From contig CALJBY010000333.1 in NCBI GenBank assembly GCA_938024025.1, forward strand, positions 1-7,361: a stretch of DNA of 7,361 nt. The letters are read 5' to 3'. Made by a program: the position numbers and the translations under genes. Source of the stretch: an uncultured bacterium (GTDB lineage Bacteria; Desulfobacterota; WTBG01). Each line of letters starts with the position of its first letter. Position 1 is the stretch's first letter. Below the pieces are notes generated by a model. It was not told the origin of the DNA. It saw only the letters and a program-made list of their open reading frames with translations, and searched no databases. Positions 1 to 6,943 of the stretch are shown piece by piece.

Positions 1-911
1 GCATAACTTTTATCTTCCTTAAGAACCTGTCTAATTATTGTTAACCCCTTTTCATCATCGCCAATCCTGATTAAAAAATTACCATAATCGAGTTGCAGTA
101 AAGGATCATCGGAAGTTTTTGATGCAATTTCATTGAAAGTCTTAACCGCTTCTTCACGTTTTCCGTCTTCATAGAGAGTAATTGCGAGGAGATTGTACGC
201 AGCATAAAAATCATCATCAAGTGCAATAGATTGACGCAATGACCCAGCGGCGCTTGATAAATCATCTTTCTTCCTCAGCACCTTCGCCATTTGATAGTAT
301 CGCTGTGCTTTTTCTTCTGTTCTGGTGAAATGCTTCTGTTCCGATGTGCCCTTTTCGGATGCAGGCTGTATAATGTCCTTAATAGCGGAAGCCAGTTGAT
401 TTCTCCTGGAAATGGGATAACCTGCAAGCTTGTCGATAATAGTTCTTTTGCGATTGATGAGAAAAGTCGTAGGCACAGCTTTTATAGCATAGTGATTAAA
501 TTGCTGCAGACCCTGATCAATAAGTACAGGAAAGGTAATGCCTATTTCATTACAATAGTCAGCGATTAACTGTACTTGATCATTTGAAATCGTCTGATCT
601 TCTACATTAATTGCTATGACTTGAAACGCTTCCGATCGATAGTGCACAAACAATTCCTGGAGCGTTTTTAATTCATCGAACGACTGATTATTCCAGGTAG
701 ACCAGAAAACGATGACGGTTAATTCCTTCTCTTTGCTTAAGTTGTTTAATGTTTGGCTTTTGCCATCTAAATCGCTTAGCGTAAAGGAGGGTGCTGTCAT
801 TCCCAGATAGAGCTTACCCGAGGCATTTTGCAGCAGGTATGATAATCCCAGAAAGAAGATAAAGAAAGCAGCAAAGGCTATCCTTTTTATCTGTGCAGAT
901 GCGCATTTCAT
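1..911 (-). CDS. Exported TlpA/redoxin-like protein with TPR repeats, active-site cysteines missing (C-terminus off window)
   Basis: The frame is open from an ATG at 911 to the left edge (303 codons visible, no stop), so the C-terminus is missing. Residues 1-32 form an export signal or anchor: basic start (K2, K9, R10), then a hydrophobic stretch ending in SYLL. Residues 35-160 read as a TlpA/redoxin thioredoxin fold: LGMTAPSFTLSDLDG near 35-50, strand VIVFW near 66-70, and cis-proline P147 in VPTTFLIN. Where the family has WCxxC the protein has W73-N74-N75-Q76-S77, so both catalytic cysteines are replaced. Only C3 and C120 remain. From about residue 200, TPR-like helices follow (AAYNLLAITLYEDGKREEA). 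The start is fixed by a GAGGA box seven bases upstream, and only three bases separate it from the preceding gene. It is probably a periplasmic, redox-inactive thioredoxin-fold binding or assembly protein; that role is inferred. Confidence 0.85.
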   Translation of the reverse strand, partial: MKCASAQIKRIAFAAFFIFFLGLSYLLQNASGKLYLGMTAPSFTLSDLDGKSQTLNNLSKEKELTVIVFWSTWNNQSFDELKTLQELFVHYRSEAFQVIAINVEDQTISNDQVQLIADYCNEIGITFPVLIDQGLQQFNHYAIKAVPTTFLINRKRTIIDKLAGYPISRRNQLASAIKDIIQPASEKGTSEQKHFTRTEEKAQRYYQMAKVLRKKDDLSSAAGSLRQSIALDDDFYAAYNLLAITLYEDGKREEAVKTFNEIASKTSDDPLLQLDYGNFLIRIGDDEKGLTIIRQVLKEDKSY

Positions 912-914
912 TTT

Positions 915-1904
915 CTAATCCTCAATTTGAGCAGTTAAAGAACCCAGTTCTTTAATAATATAATAAATAGCCTTGTCTACCTCGCCTTTCTCTTCATAAA
1001 TGTGGGCGAGTTCCCGATAGGCAATATGTGCAACCGGCTCTTTTTTTATTACCTCGGTGAGGAGCACTAAGGCTTTTTCTCTCTGGCCGGTACGAGAAAA
1101 GGCTAAACCCATCCCCAGACCCACCATTGCTGAATCGGCATTTAATTCCTGGGCTTTATTAAAGTGCACCAGTGCCTTCTTTGGTTGTTGTATATTGAGC
1201 AAAGAGTACCCCAGGAGTAAATGGAGATCAAAGGAAGTAGATCCCTCTTCGATTAAGGTGTTCAAGATTGTTATTGCTTCCGTAACCTCCCCTCGTGCGA
1301 TTTTCTCTCTGGCTTTTTTAATTGCCTCGTACTCTTTTTGCTGTGCAACCACTTCATTAAGGTACTGTTCTTCCGTATCATTAATAATCTTTTCCAGATA
1401 GGATGAAACCTGTGCAGCGTAATCTGATGCATACAGGGGATAGTAATATGCCAACCGGCCATTGCTATTAATGATCAACGTGGTTGGGTATACAATTATC
1501 CCCAATTGCGTTGAGATGATATCTCCCACATCATGGAGCATCTGATACTTAAGGTGGTAGCGATCAATTAACTGTTTAACCCCTTCATACCCCTTGTGAG
1601 AAGAAACTATACCGATTGCCTTAAAATCTTTTACAGCTCGGTTACTCACTATATTCTGAACATCACGGAGGACACTTCCTGAAAATTGCTGATCAATCGT
1701 TGCAAATACCAGGAGAATTGTTTTTCCTTCGAGCTTATCAGAGGATAAACTGTTGGAACGGTCCTTCTCAATGATGTAAGAAAGAATTTTTTCGCCGATC
1801 TGCATGTGTTTAGATTTCATTGCTGTCGTTGCGAAGGCAGTGGAACTCAAGATCACAGAGAGGACGATACTACTAGTGAATAGGGAAAAGAATCTTGTTG
1901 TCAT
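915..1904 (-). CDS. Exported thioredoxin-fold/TPR protein without any cysteine
   Basis: This 329-residue protein starts with a clear Sec signal peptide, with probable cleavage after A25 (AFA|T). Residues 57-172 have a thioredoxin-like pattern: strand TILLVFAT (62-69), central strand KAIGIVSS, and cis-proline P140 in YPTTLIIN. At the active-site position the sequence is I70-D71-Q72-Q73-F74, so both CxxC cysteines are gone, and the whole protein contains no cysteine. Residues about 190-325 form three to four TPR repeats (ARGEVTEAITILNTLIEEG, LLGYSLLNIQQPKKALVHF, GLAFSRTGQREKALVLL, ELAHIYEEKGEVDKAIYYI). It shares its layout with the next gene, which starts three bases after this stop, so the pair look like diverged tandem duplicates. 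The Shine-Dalgarno signal is weak (GAGAAAG), but an upstream in-frame stop leaves little room for an earlier start. It is probably a periplasmic scaffold or maturation factor for the oxidoreductase encoded upstream; this is inference from operon position. Confidence 0.88.
   Translation of the reverse strand: MTTRFFSLFTSSIVLSVILSSTAFATTAMKSKHMQIGEKILSYIIEKDRSNSLSSDKLEGKTILLVFATIDQQFSGSVLRDVQNIVSNRAVKDFKAIGIVSSHKGYEGVKQLIDRYHLKYQMLHDVGDIISTQLGIIVYPTTLIINSNGRLAYYYPLYASDYAAQVSSYLEKIINDTEEQYLNEVVAQQKEYEAIKKAREKIARGEVTEAITILNTLIEEGSTSFDLHLLLGYSLLNIQQPKKALVHFNKAQELNADSAMVGLGMGLAFSRTGQREKALVLLTEVIKKEPVAHIAYRELAHIYEEKGEVDKAIYYIIKELGSLTAQIED
919..923 (-). promoter_or_regulatory. Shine-Dalgarno site deciding the start at 911
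   Basis: GAGGA lies seven bases before the ATG at 911, inside the last two codons (GAG GAT) of the upstream gene. It picks this ATG over the ATG at 906, which is in another frame, and suggests that the two thioredoxin-TPR genes are translationally coupled. Confidence 0.6.
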
Positions 1905-1963
1905 TGTGCTTTCTCGTGGTCAGGGTGAATGTATTGGTGATTTACAGGCAGTAAAAGCGTCAT
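1901..1963 (-). CDS. Possible 20-codon mini-ORF filling the gap before the thioredoxin-TPR gene
   Basis: Immediately after the TAG of the NrfD-type gene, an ATG at 1963 opens a 20-codon frame (MTLLLPVNHQYIHPDHEKAQ). Its TGA overlaps the ATG of the next gene as ATGA. The frame thus uses the whole 59-base gap and would bring ribosomes onto a start codon that has only a weak Shine-Dalgarno of its own. No good ribosome site precedes the mini-ORF itself, so it would depend on reinitiation after the NrfD-type gene. It could be a coupling leader or plain chance. I recognise no family. Confidence 0.25.
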   Translation of the reverse strand: MTLLLPVNHQYIHPDHEKAQ

Positions 1964-3304
1964 CTAGTATTCATAGCTGCCCGTTGTAACTGCCTTTTCT
2001 TTTATGGTTGCTTCTTCATCTTCATGCTTTTCTCGCAACTCCCAGATAGAGATGATGGGAAAGAGTTTTGCAAAAAAAACATAGAGGAGGCATAGCGTTG
2101 CAACTTCACCGGCAAAAATGGAAAACTCCACCCAGGTAGGATGGTAGATGCCGTGCTCGTAAGGAAGACGGGGTCGGGAGAGTGTGGGAACGACAATTAA
2201 GAAGCGTTCCAGCCACATTCCTATATTGATGGCAATAGATGCAATGACGGTGCCTGTGATGGTTCGAAGTCTGGCGGGTGCCAGGAAAATAAAGGGAATA
2301 ACAAAACACGTCACAATCATGAAAATAAAGTAGTAGGTATATTCCCCACCCAGTTTGGAATAAAAGACCGCCATATGTTCAGGTTCCGCCCCATAGAAGG
2401 TGGTAAGATATTCTGCGAAGGTAAAGTAGAACCACAGCAAGCACATCGTTAACAGCAGGAGGCCAAGGTAGTTAAAGTGGATAGGCTTGAGGTACTCTTC
2501 AAGGTGAAGTGTCTTTCTTAAAATGGCCATTGCGATAATGAGGGAGGCGATACCTGAGAAAATTGCCCCAACCACGAAGTAGGGACCGAAGATAGTGCTG
2601 TGCCACATGGGCTGAACGGTCATGGCAAATACCCATGAAACCACCGTGTGGACGGAGACAGCTATGGGTATGATGAGAATGGTCCCGATCGCCATGAGTT
2701 TTTCCAATACTTTTTTCTGCCGGGGTGAACCCGTCCAGCCTAAAGAGAGAATTCGATAGAACCACCTTCTCTTGGTATACTTGTCACGGAGCATGGCAAT
2801 GTCAGGAATGAGGGGCAGGTAGAGAAAGGTGACGCTGCTCAGCAAATAAATTGTTATGCAGCAGACATCCCAGAGTAGAGGAGACTCAAATCGACCGTAT
2901 TTAAAGAAGGGAATAATATTGAGCGCTCTGTCTACCCGTCCCAGATCTATGATGACATTTATAGGACCAACCATTAAAGCAAAAACGGTGATGGCCTCAG
3001 CACATCGCGTCACCGGCTTACGCCACTCCGCTTGTGTTACCCTCAGGATGGCGGAAATGAGCGTTCCGGCGTGGCTAATCCCGATAAAGAAAACGAAGTT
3101 TGCGATATAAATTCCCCAAAAGATGGGACTGTTCATACCGGTGACACCAAGGCCATTACGGATTTGATAGCCCCAGGAGAAGAGACCCCAGGCTACGATT
3201 GCGGAGAGACAGGCAATGGTAAAATAGTACCATCGACCGCTCTTCTTCATCAGTGGATTAATGAGGGCGGTATCATCATTTGGAAAATCATTATAGTGAC
3301 TCAT
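1964..3304 (-). CDS. NrfD/ActC-type polytopic membrane subunit, quinone-interacting
   Basis: This 446-residue integral membrane protein has about ten hydrophobic helices, roughly at 25-46, 60-86, 102-122, 145-166, 204-228, 240-263, 278-300, 322-342, 349-370 and 393-414. Ten helices fit the long ActC/DsrP/HmcC/QrcD-like branch of the NrfD (PF03916) family. Hallmarks are SPIFWGIYIANFVFFIGISH followed by AGT (H78), the RCAEA-TVFALMVGP helix, SVHTVVSW (H219), MWLERFLIVVPTLS and PTWVEFSIFAGE near the C-terminus. Such subunits bind menaquinol or ubiquinol near the periplasmic face and pass electrons to the iron-sulfur partner; some are proposed to move protons. The start at 3304 has AAAGGA six bases upstream and overlaps the end of the iron-sulfur gene by 14 bases, which indicates translational coupling and a joint complex. 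Family assignment is firm; the quinone and the direction of electron flow are not. Confidence 0.92.
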   Translation of the reverse strand: MSHYNDFPNDDTALINPLMKKSGRWYYFTIACLSAIVAWGLFSWGYQIRNGLGVTGMNSPIFWGIYIANFVFFIGISHAGTLISAILRVTQAEWRKPVTRCAEAITVFALMVGPINVIIDLGRVDRALNIIPFFKYGRFESPLLWDVCCITIYLLSSVTFLYLPLIPDIAMLRDKYTKRRWFYRILSLGWTGSPRQKKVLEKLMAIGTILIIPIAVSVHTVVSWVFAMTVQPMWHSTIFGPYFVVGAIFSGIASLIIAMAILRKTLHLEEYLKPIHFNYLGLLLLTMCLLWFYFTFAEYLTTFYGAEPEHMAVFYSKLGGEYTYYFIFMIVTCFVIPFIFLAPARLRTITGTVIASIAINIGMWLERFLIVVPTLSRPRLPYEHGIYHPTWVEFSIFAGEVATLCLLYVFFAKLFPIISIWELREKHEDEEATIKEKAVTTGSYEY

Positions 3305-4001
3305 TCCATGTCCTTTCTGTCAGATACATGACTTTAGGTTCTGTTCCCAGGTGTTCAAGAAGTTTCAGTGCTCTCCGGCTTCTAGACAATGTACTTACCT
3401 CACTATGGGGATCAGCAAGATTGCCAAAGACACGGGCTTTGGTCGGACACGTCTCAACGCATGCCGGTATAACATCACCGTCCTTTAACTCCCTGTCTTC
3501 ATCTTTAGCTTTGTCTTTTGCAGCTCTGATACGTTGAACGCAAAAGGTACACTTTTCAACAATACCTTTGGTTCTTATATAGACATCTGGATTTAAAGAA
3601 CTTTTCATTTCGTCGGGCCACTCCGGTTCGTACCAGTTGAAAAATCTTGCCCCGTACGGGCATGCAACGGTACAAAACCGGCAGCCGATACAGCGGGTAT
3701 AAATTTGCGCTGTCAATCCTTCCGGATTCTGATACGTTGCTTCGACGGGACAAACTTTGACACAGGGTGGGTGTTCACAGTGGTTACACAGCCGTGGCAG
3801 ATAGCGTACCTTGGTGTGGGGCAAGGGATCTTCCACAGTAGTGATAAATTGGTTCCATTGGATAGCCCTTCCCATTCGGGCTTGATCGGATGATACAAAA
3901 GGGATGTTGTTTTCCTGTTTACAAGCCACGGTACAGGCCTGACATCCGATGCACAAGTCAAGATCGATAACCATACCCCATTTAATCTTTTCCGGTTTCA
4001 T
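3291..4001 (-). CDS. Ferredoxin-like electron-transfer subunit with four [4Fe-4S] clusters
   Basis: The 236 residues contain exactly sixteen cysteines in four sets: C17/C20/C23/C27, C72/C75/C80/C84, C104/C107/C110/C114 and C151/C154/C181/C185. This is the arrangement of the PsrB/NrfC/DmsB/ActB family, whose clusters form a wire between the molybdopterin subunit and the membrane subunit. The 26-residue, highly charged spacer between C154 and C181 (RIRAAKDKAKDEDRELKDG) is longer than in simple PsrB-type proteins and resembles my recollection of the ActB iron-sulfur domain. It has no signal peptide, so it is presumably exported while bound to its Tat-targeted partner, as known for related complexes. 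The gene starts 14 bases after the molybdopterin gene, with AAGGGT at 4008-4013 as ribosome site, and overlaps the membrane-subunit gene by 14 bases. Confidence 0.93.
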   Translation of the reverse strand: MKPEKIKWGMVIDLDLCIGCQACTVACKQENNIPFVSSDQARMGRAIQWNQFITTVEDPLPHTKVRYLPRLCNHCEHPPCVKVCPVEATYQNPEGLTAQIYTRCIGCRFCTVACPYGARFFNWYEPEWPDEMKSSLNPDVYIRTKGIVEKCTFCVQRIRAAKDKAKDEDRELKDGDVIPACVETCPTKARVFGNLADPHSEVSTLSRSRRALKLLEHLGTEPKVMYLTERTWNESL

Positions 4002-4015
4002 AGCGTAACCCTTAT

Positions 4016-6376
4016 TTATGCTTTATACAGTTTAACCCGTGTTCCTGCCAGCACCTGTGCGCCACTCGTGTGATCAAAGACCTTTTCCAGGATGGTAAGC
4101 GGATTGGCACCCCTATCCCTGGCAAACCTTCCGTAGGCTGTGTGACCCTGTCCTAAAGGTATGTGCACCACATCGGGTGAAATACCCGGATATATTTTTG
4201 CCGGGGCTTTTATTCTGCCTCGAGGTGACTCAAGCCACACAAGGTCATGATCGGCAACCCCTAAACGGCTGGCAAGCTCCGGGGTGATTTCAACCCAGGT
4301 TCCCCCGGTCAACCCATGCAGTCTGCCAAACACTTCCTGCAAATAGGGCTGATTTGCCCCCCCCCCGCTGCCCAGAGATGCTGTGGGGAAAGGAATCAGT
4401 ATCAGGGGGAACATGTCTGGATCACCCTGGTAGTGAGGGGATTCATAGTGCGGCATACACTTTTGATCACATTGCTCTGTCTTCTTTACTGCCGAGTGAT
4501 TTATTGGGGCGCTGTTTTTCAGGGACTGTGAGAAAAATTCGAATTTTCCCGAGGGGGTGTTGAGATGCTCCTCAAGCTTTCCGAAGGGGTATTCCTGCTC
4601 CCACCAGCCACCCTGATCAAGAACCTTTTTCCAGAATTTCTTGGAATACGCTTCTACTACTGATCCCCTGCCTGATTCCTGGATACCTCGAATTCTTTCT
4701 TTAATGAGATGTTGAGAGTCATCCCAGGGGAATGCATTCGAAACGGGTTTGCCGATAGTTTTCGCCAATCGTATAATGACGTCTCCTGTATTGAGCGTAT
4801 TATAGAGAGGCTCAAGCACGGGCTGTCTGACAGCACAGGCAGCTCGCCCCATTCCGGAAGAAACCGATGTGTTTTCCCACCGTTCCAGAAAAGTTGAATC
4901 AGGAAGGATGAGATCGGCATAGAGGGCGGTTTCATCCATGAAGGGAGTGAAATTGACAATGAAAGGAATTTTTTTAAAGGCCTTCCTGTAGGAGTCAGAA
5001 TCGATGCGGCTGTAAAGGGGATTCGTGTGATACATCATCAGGGTATCAATTGCATAAGGCCTTCCTTCTATGGCCGCCTGCGGAAAGTATGCAGCCGCTT
5101 GCCCGCTAAAGGGGTAGGGAGTATCATCTGCGCAATCTATCCGCGGCATGGTAAGACCGCGTTCAGTATCATGATCACCTTGTGCGAGAGGAAAGTCCGT
5201 AAAGGGCGGTTTCCTCTGGAAGAGGAGACCCCCCGGGGTGTTGATGCTGCCGACAAGTGCATTGAGAGCGTGACACGCCATTGCGTTGTAGACCCCGTTA
5301 CTGAAAAAGTAGGTGTTGTGACTGCAGAGCGCAAGGGCAGGACGGTGGGTTGCAAATTCTACTGCCAACCTTTTGATTGTATCGGGAGAAACACCGGTGA
5401 TGGAGGAAACCTGCCGGGGCGAATACTCTTGTAAGACCATGGTCTTAAAACCACTATGATGTGCGCCTGACTGATCTTCCCAATCTTCAAAACCAAACGT
5501 ATGTTTTTGAATAAAGGCCCTGTCATAAAGGTTCTTTTGAATCAGCTCATGGGCCATAGCCAGTGCAAGTGCCCCTTCACTTCCGGGACTAATAGGGATC
5601 CACTCATCCGCCTTTGCTGCAGTATTGGAGAGACGGCTGTCAGCTACCAGCAATTTTACCCTTCTGCCCGGCTGGCTGAAGCGTAAGTGCTTGAGGGAAC
5701 GCAGTACGGACATACAGCAGTCGGGGTTTTGAAGCAGTACATCGCCAAAAGCAAGAAGGTACCGAGTTCCTTCGAGATCATATGCCTTGTATTCGTCATT
5801 TCCTTCCATGAGAGACTGTACCCTGGTAACGCTTTCATTGGAAAGTGTTGGACACCAGATAGTATTTGGAGAGCCGTAGCTCTTCATAAAGCGATCGAGC
5901 ACGTACGGTGTTCCCTCACCCCGTTTTCCAGACAAGAGGGCAAGTTCATGTGGTCTGTCATTAGCTCTCAGGTCACGCAAACGATGAGCAAGTTGGTCTA
6001 TTGCCGAATCCCAATCTATTTCTTTCCACTGATTGCTTCCCCTCGTCCCGTCTCTCATCAATGGGGATTTGATGCGATCAGGATTATAGAGGGATTGCAG
6101 GGCTGTTTGCCCTCTGGGACAGAGGGAGCCGTTATTCAAAGGAAAGATCGGATTGCCCTCAATCTTTACTGCCTTTTTTTCTACCCGCTTTACTTGTATG
6201 CCACAGCCGCTAGAGCAGTCGTCACAAACCGTACGAGCATATCGTCCAACCTTTGGGACCCAGTAGGGTTCATCTGCTTTGCCTCTCCTGCTTTTTGCAA
6301 AGACATTTGGCAGGGAAAAGGTACTCAAGGAAGTTAGCGCGGACAGCTTTAAAAAGGTTCTTCTTCTCATAGTCAT
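4016..6376 (-). CDS. Tat-exported molybdopterin oxidoreductase large subunit (PsrA/QrcB/ActB-like)
   Basis: This 786-residue protein of the DMSO reductase family opens with a Tat signal (RRRTFLK at 4-10, hydrophobic stretch, probable cleavage after A27 in VFA). An N-terminal [4Fe-4S] site follows: C51-x2-C54-x3-C58-x27-C86, ending CPRG. The molybdopterin core runs from about 90 to 560, with landmarks GSPNTIWCP (169-176), ISPGSEGALALAMAH (262-275), ALNALVGSINTPGG (369-383) and ADLILPDSTFLERWEN (487-502). The C-terminal dinucleotide-binding domain (about 655-786) includes WVEITPELASRLGV and GQGHTAYGR. C175 is the best candidate for a molybdenum ligand; if alignment disagrees, the subunit may carry no metal, as reported for QrcB and ActB. 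GAGGA eight bases upstream favours the ATG at 6376 over the one at 6370. Small cytochrome and iron-sulfur neighbours place it as the periplasmic subunit of a quinone-linked complex. The substrate (sulfur compound, other oxyanion, or only an electron relay) is unknown. Confidence 0.93.
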   Translation of the reverse strand: MTMRRRTFLKLSALTSLSTFSLPNVFAKSRRGKADEPYWVPKVGRYARTVCDDCSSGCGIQVKRVEKKAVKIEGNPIFPLNNGSLCPRGQTALQSLYNPDRIKSPLMRDGTRGSNQWKEIDWDSAIDQLAHRLRDLRANDRPHELALLSGKRGEGTPYVLDRFMKSYGSPNTIWCPTLSNESVTRVQSLMEGNDEYKAYDLEGTRYLLAFGDVLLQNPDCCMSVLRSLKHLRFSQPGRRVKLLVADSRLSNTAAKADEWIPISPGSEGALALAMAHELIQKNLYDRAFIQKHTFGFEDWEDQSGAHHSGFKTMVLQEYSPRQVSSITGVSPDTIKRLAVEFATHRPALALCSHNTYFFSNGVYNAMACHALNALVGSINTPGGLLFQRKPPFTDFPLAQGDHDTERGLTMPRIDCADDTPYPFSGQAAAYFPQAAIEGRPYAIDTLMMYHTNPLYSRIDSDSYRKAFKKIPFIVNFTPFMDETALYADLILPDSTFLERWENTSVSSGMGRAACAVRQPVLEPLYNTLNTGDVIIRLAKTIGKPVSNAFPWDDSQHLIKERIRGIQESGRGSVVEAYSKKFWKKVLDQGGWWEQEYPFGKLEEHLNTPSGKFEFFSQSLKNSAPINHSAVKKTEQCDQKCMPHYESPHYQGDPDMFPLILIPFPTASLGSGGGANQPYLQEVFGRLHGLTGGTWVEITPELASRLGVADHDLVWLESPRGRIKAPAKIYPGISPDVVHIPLGQGHTAYGRFARDRGANPLTILEKVFDHTSGAQVLAGTRVKLYKA
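4357..4366. repeat. Ten-base C (coding-strand G) homopolymer inside the molybdopterin gene
   Basis: Ten consecutive C on the plus strand encode glycines 671-673 and the first base of A674 in SGGGAN. The reading frame is intact here. A mononucleotide run of this length is prone to slippage and to sequencing error; a one-base change would truncate or alter the last ~110 residues, including most of the cofactor-binding C-terminal domain. Confidence 0.9.
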
Positions 6377-6384
6377 TGATGGAT

Positions 6385-6390
6385 TCCTCT
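6385..6390 (-). promoter_or_regulatory. Shine-Dalgarno site deciding the start at 6376
   Basis: AGAGGA ends eight bases before the ATG at 6376. The in-frame ATG at 6370, two codons later and closer to the twin-arginine motif, would sit fourteen bases away, so 6376 is the better start. Confidence 0.6.
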
Positions 6391-6394
6391 AGAA

Positions 6395-6913
6395 CTATTT
6401 GTGGCATATCAAACAATCAATACTTGCCTGTTCCTGCCGATGACATTCGACGCACCCGTCCATGGTAAAGTCCTGAACCAGGCGTTTTGTATCCACCAGC
6501 TCTTCTAGTTTGCCATGGCACTCTGCACACTCAATATCCTTAACGACATGCCTTTTGTGACTAAAGACGATATCCTCCGGCAGAGGGGTGTTAATGCGAT
6601 TCCACTCAATCTCGATCTTATTCGTGAAGAATTCGTGCAGCTTCCTCTTTTCTTCTTTTTCCTGGAGATCTTTATCTGACTTATGGCAGTCGTAACAAAG
6701 CTCCGTTCCCGGAATTCCCGCGACCGCGTACTTTTTATAAAACTGATGGCAGTCGTAGCAGGACACATCTTTTTCCTGGTGTCTCTTGTGATTGAACATA
6801 ATGGGTTGTTCTATGAGTACCGGTCTGTCAGGTATAGATGCCGTCACCAGAAAATAGCTCAGGATGCAAATAATTATGACCACCACAGACAAGCCTGCTG
6901 ATTTCTTTTTCAT
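6395..6913 (-). CDS. Membrane-anchored pentaheme cytochrome c (QrcA/ActA/cytochrome c7-like)
   Basis: This 172-residue protein has a basic N-terminus (MKKK) and one hydrophobic segment (about 8-26), either an uncleaved anchor or a signal peptide, and then five CxxCH heme sites: C52-H56, C73-H77, C129-H133, C154-H158 and C167-H171. The last lies at the extreme C-terminus. Two repeated histidine motifs, FNHKRH (40-45) and FSHKRH (117-122), supply likely distal ligands and are typical of class III/c7 cytochromes. The spacing suggests a two-heme unit followed by a three-heme unit. The heme number recalls pentaheme ActA of alternative complex III, and the size and gene order recall QrcA, which has six hemes. 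It is too small for NrfA and has no CxxCK site. GGAGAG at 6917-6922 marks the start. It lies 18 bases upstream of the molybdopterin gene and is probably that enzyme's periplasmic electron partner. Confidence 0.92.
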   Translation of the reverse strand: MKKKSAGLSVVVIIICILSYFLVTASIPDRPVLIEQPIMFNHKRHQEKDVSCYDCHQFYKKYAVAGIPGTELCYDCHKSDKDLQEKEEKRKLHEFFTNKIEIEWNRINTPLPEDIVFSHKRHVVKDIECAECHGKLEELVDTKRLVQDFTMDGCVECHRQEQASIDCLICHK

Positions 6914-6943
6914 AAGCTCTCCAACCTGTTTGAATCCTTTCGA

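Noticed and set aside
291..569. Plus-strand open frame (92 codons) near the left edge
   Set aside because: The minus-strand frame here is open from 911 to the edge and encodes a coherent thioredoxin-fold/TPR protein with a good ribosome site, so this is a shadow.
903..911. C3 of the leftmost protein as a lipoprotein attachment site
   Set aside because: The cysteine precedes the hydrophobic stretch rather than following it, so there is no lipobox.
1905..1963. Possible internal promoter in the gap before the thioredoxin-TPR gene (TTTACT, 16 bases, TACATT on the minus strand)
   Set aside because: Each box matches only four of six consensus bases and transcription would start nearly on top of the ATG. 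Readthrough from the upstream operon is simpler.
5027..5434. Plus-strand open frame (135 codons)
   Set aside because: It is antisense to the molybdopterin subunit and has no recognisable motif. The cysteines do not form any binding pattern.
5687..6337. Long plus-strand open frame (216 codons) opposite the molybdopterin gene
   Set aside because: It lies wholly antisense to a gene with clear family motifs and shows no recognisable domain or operon partner; it is a shadow of the real coding frame.
6395..6913. Pentaheme cytochrome as nitrite reductase NrfA beside an NrfD-like gene
   Set aside because: It is only 172 residues, far shorter than NrfA, and has five CxxCH sites with no lysine-ligated CxxCK heme. 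NrfD-type subunits occur in many other complexes.
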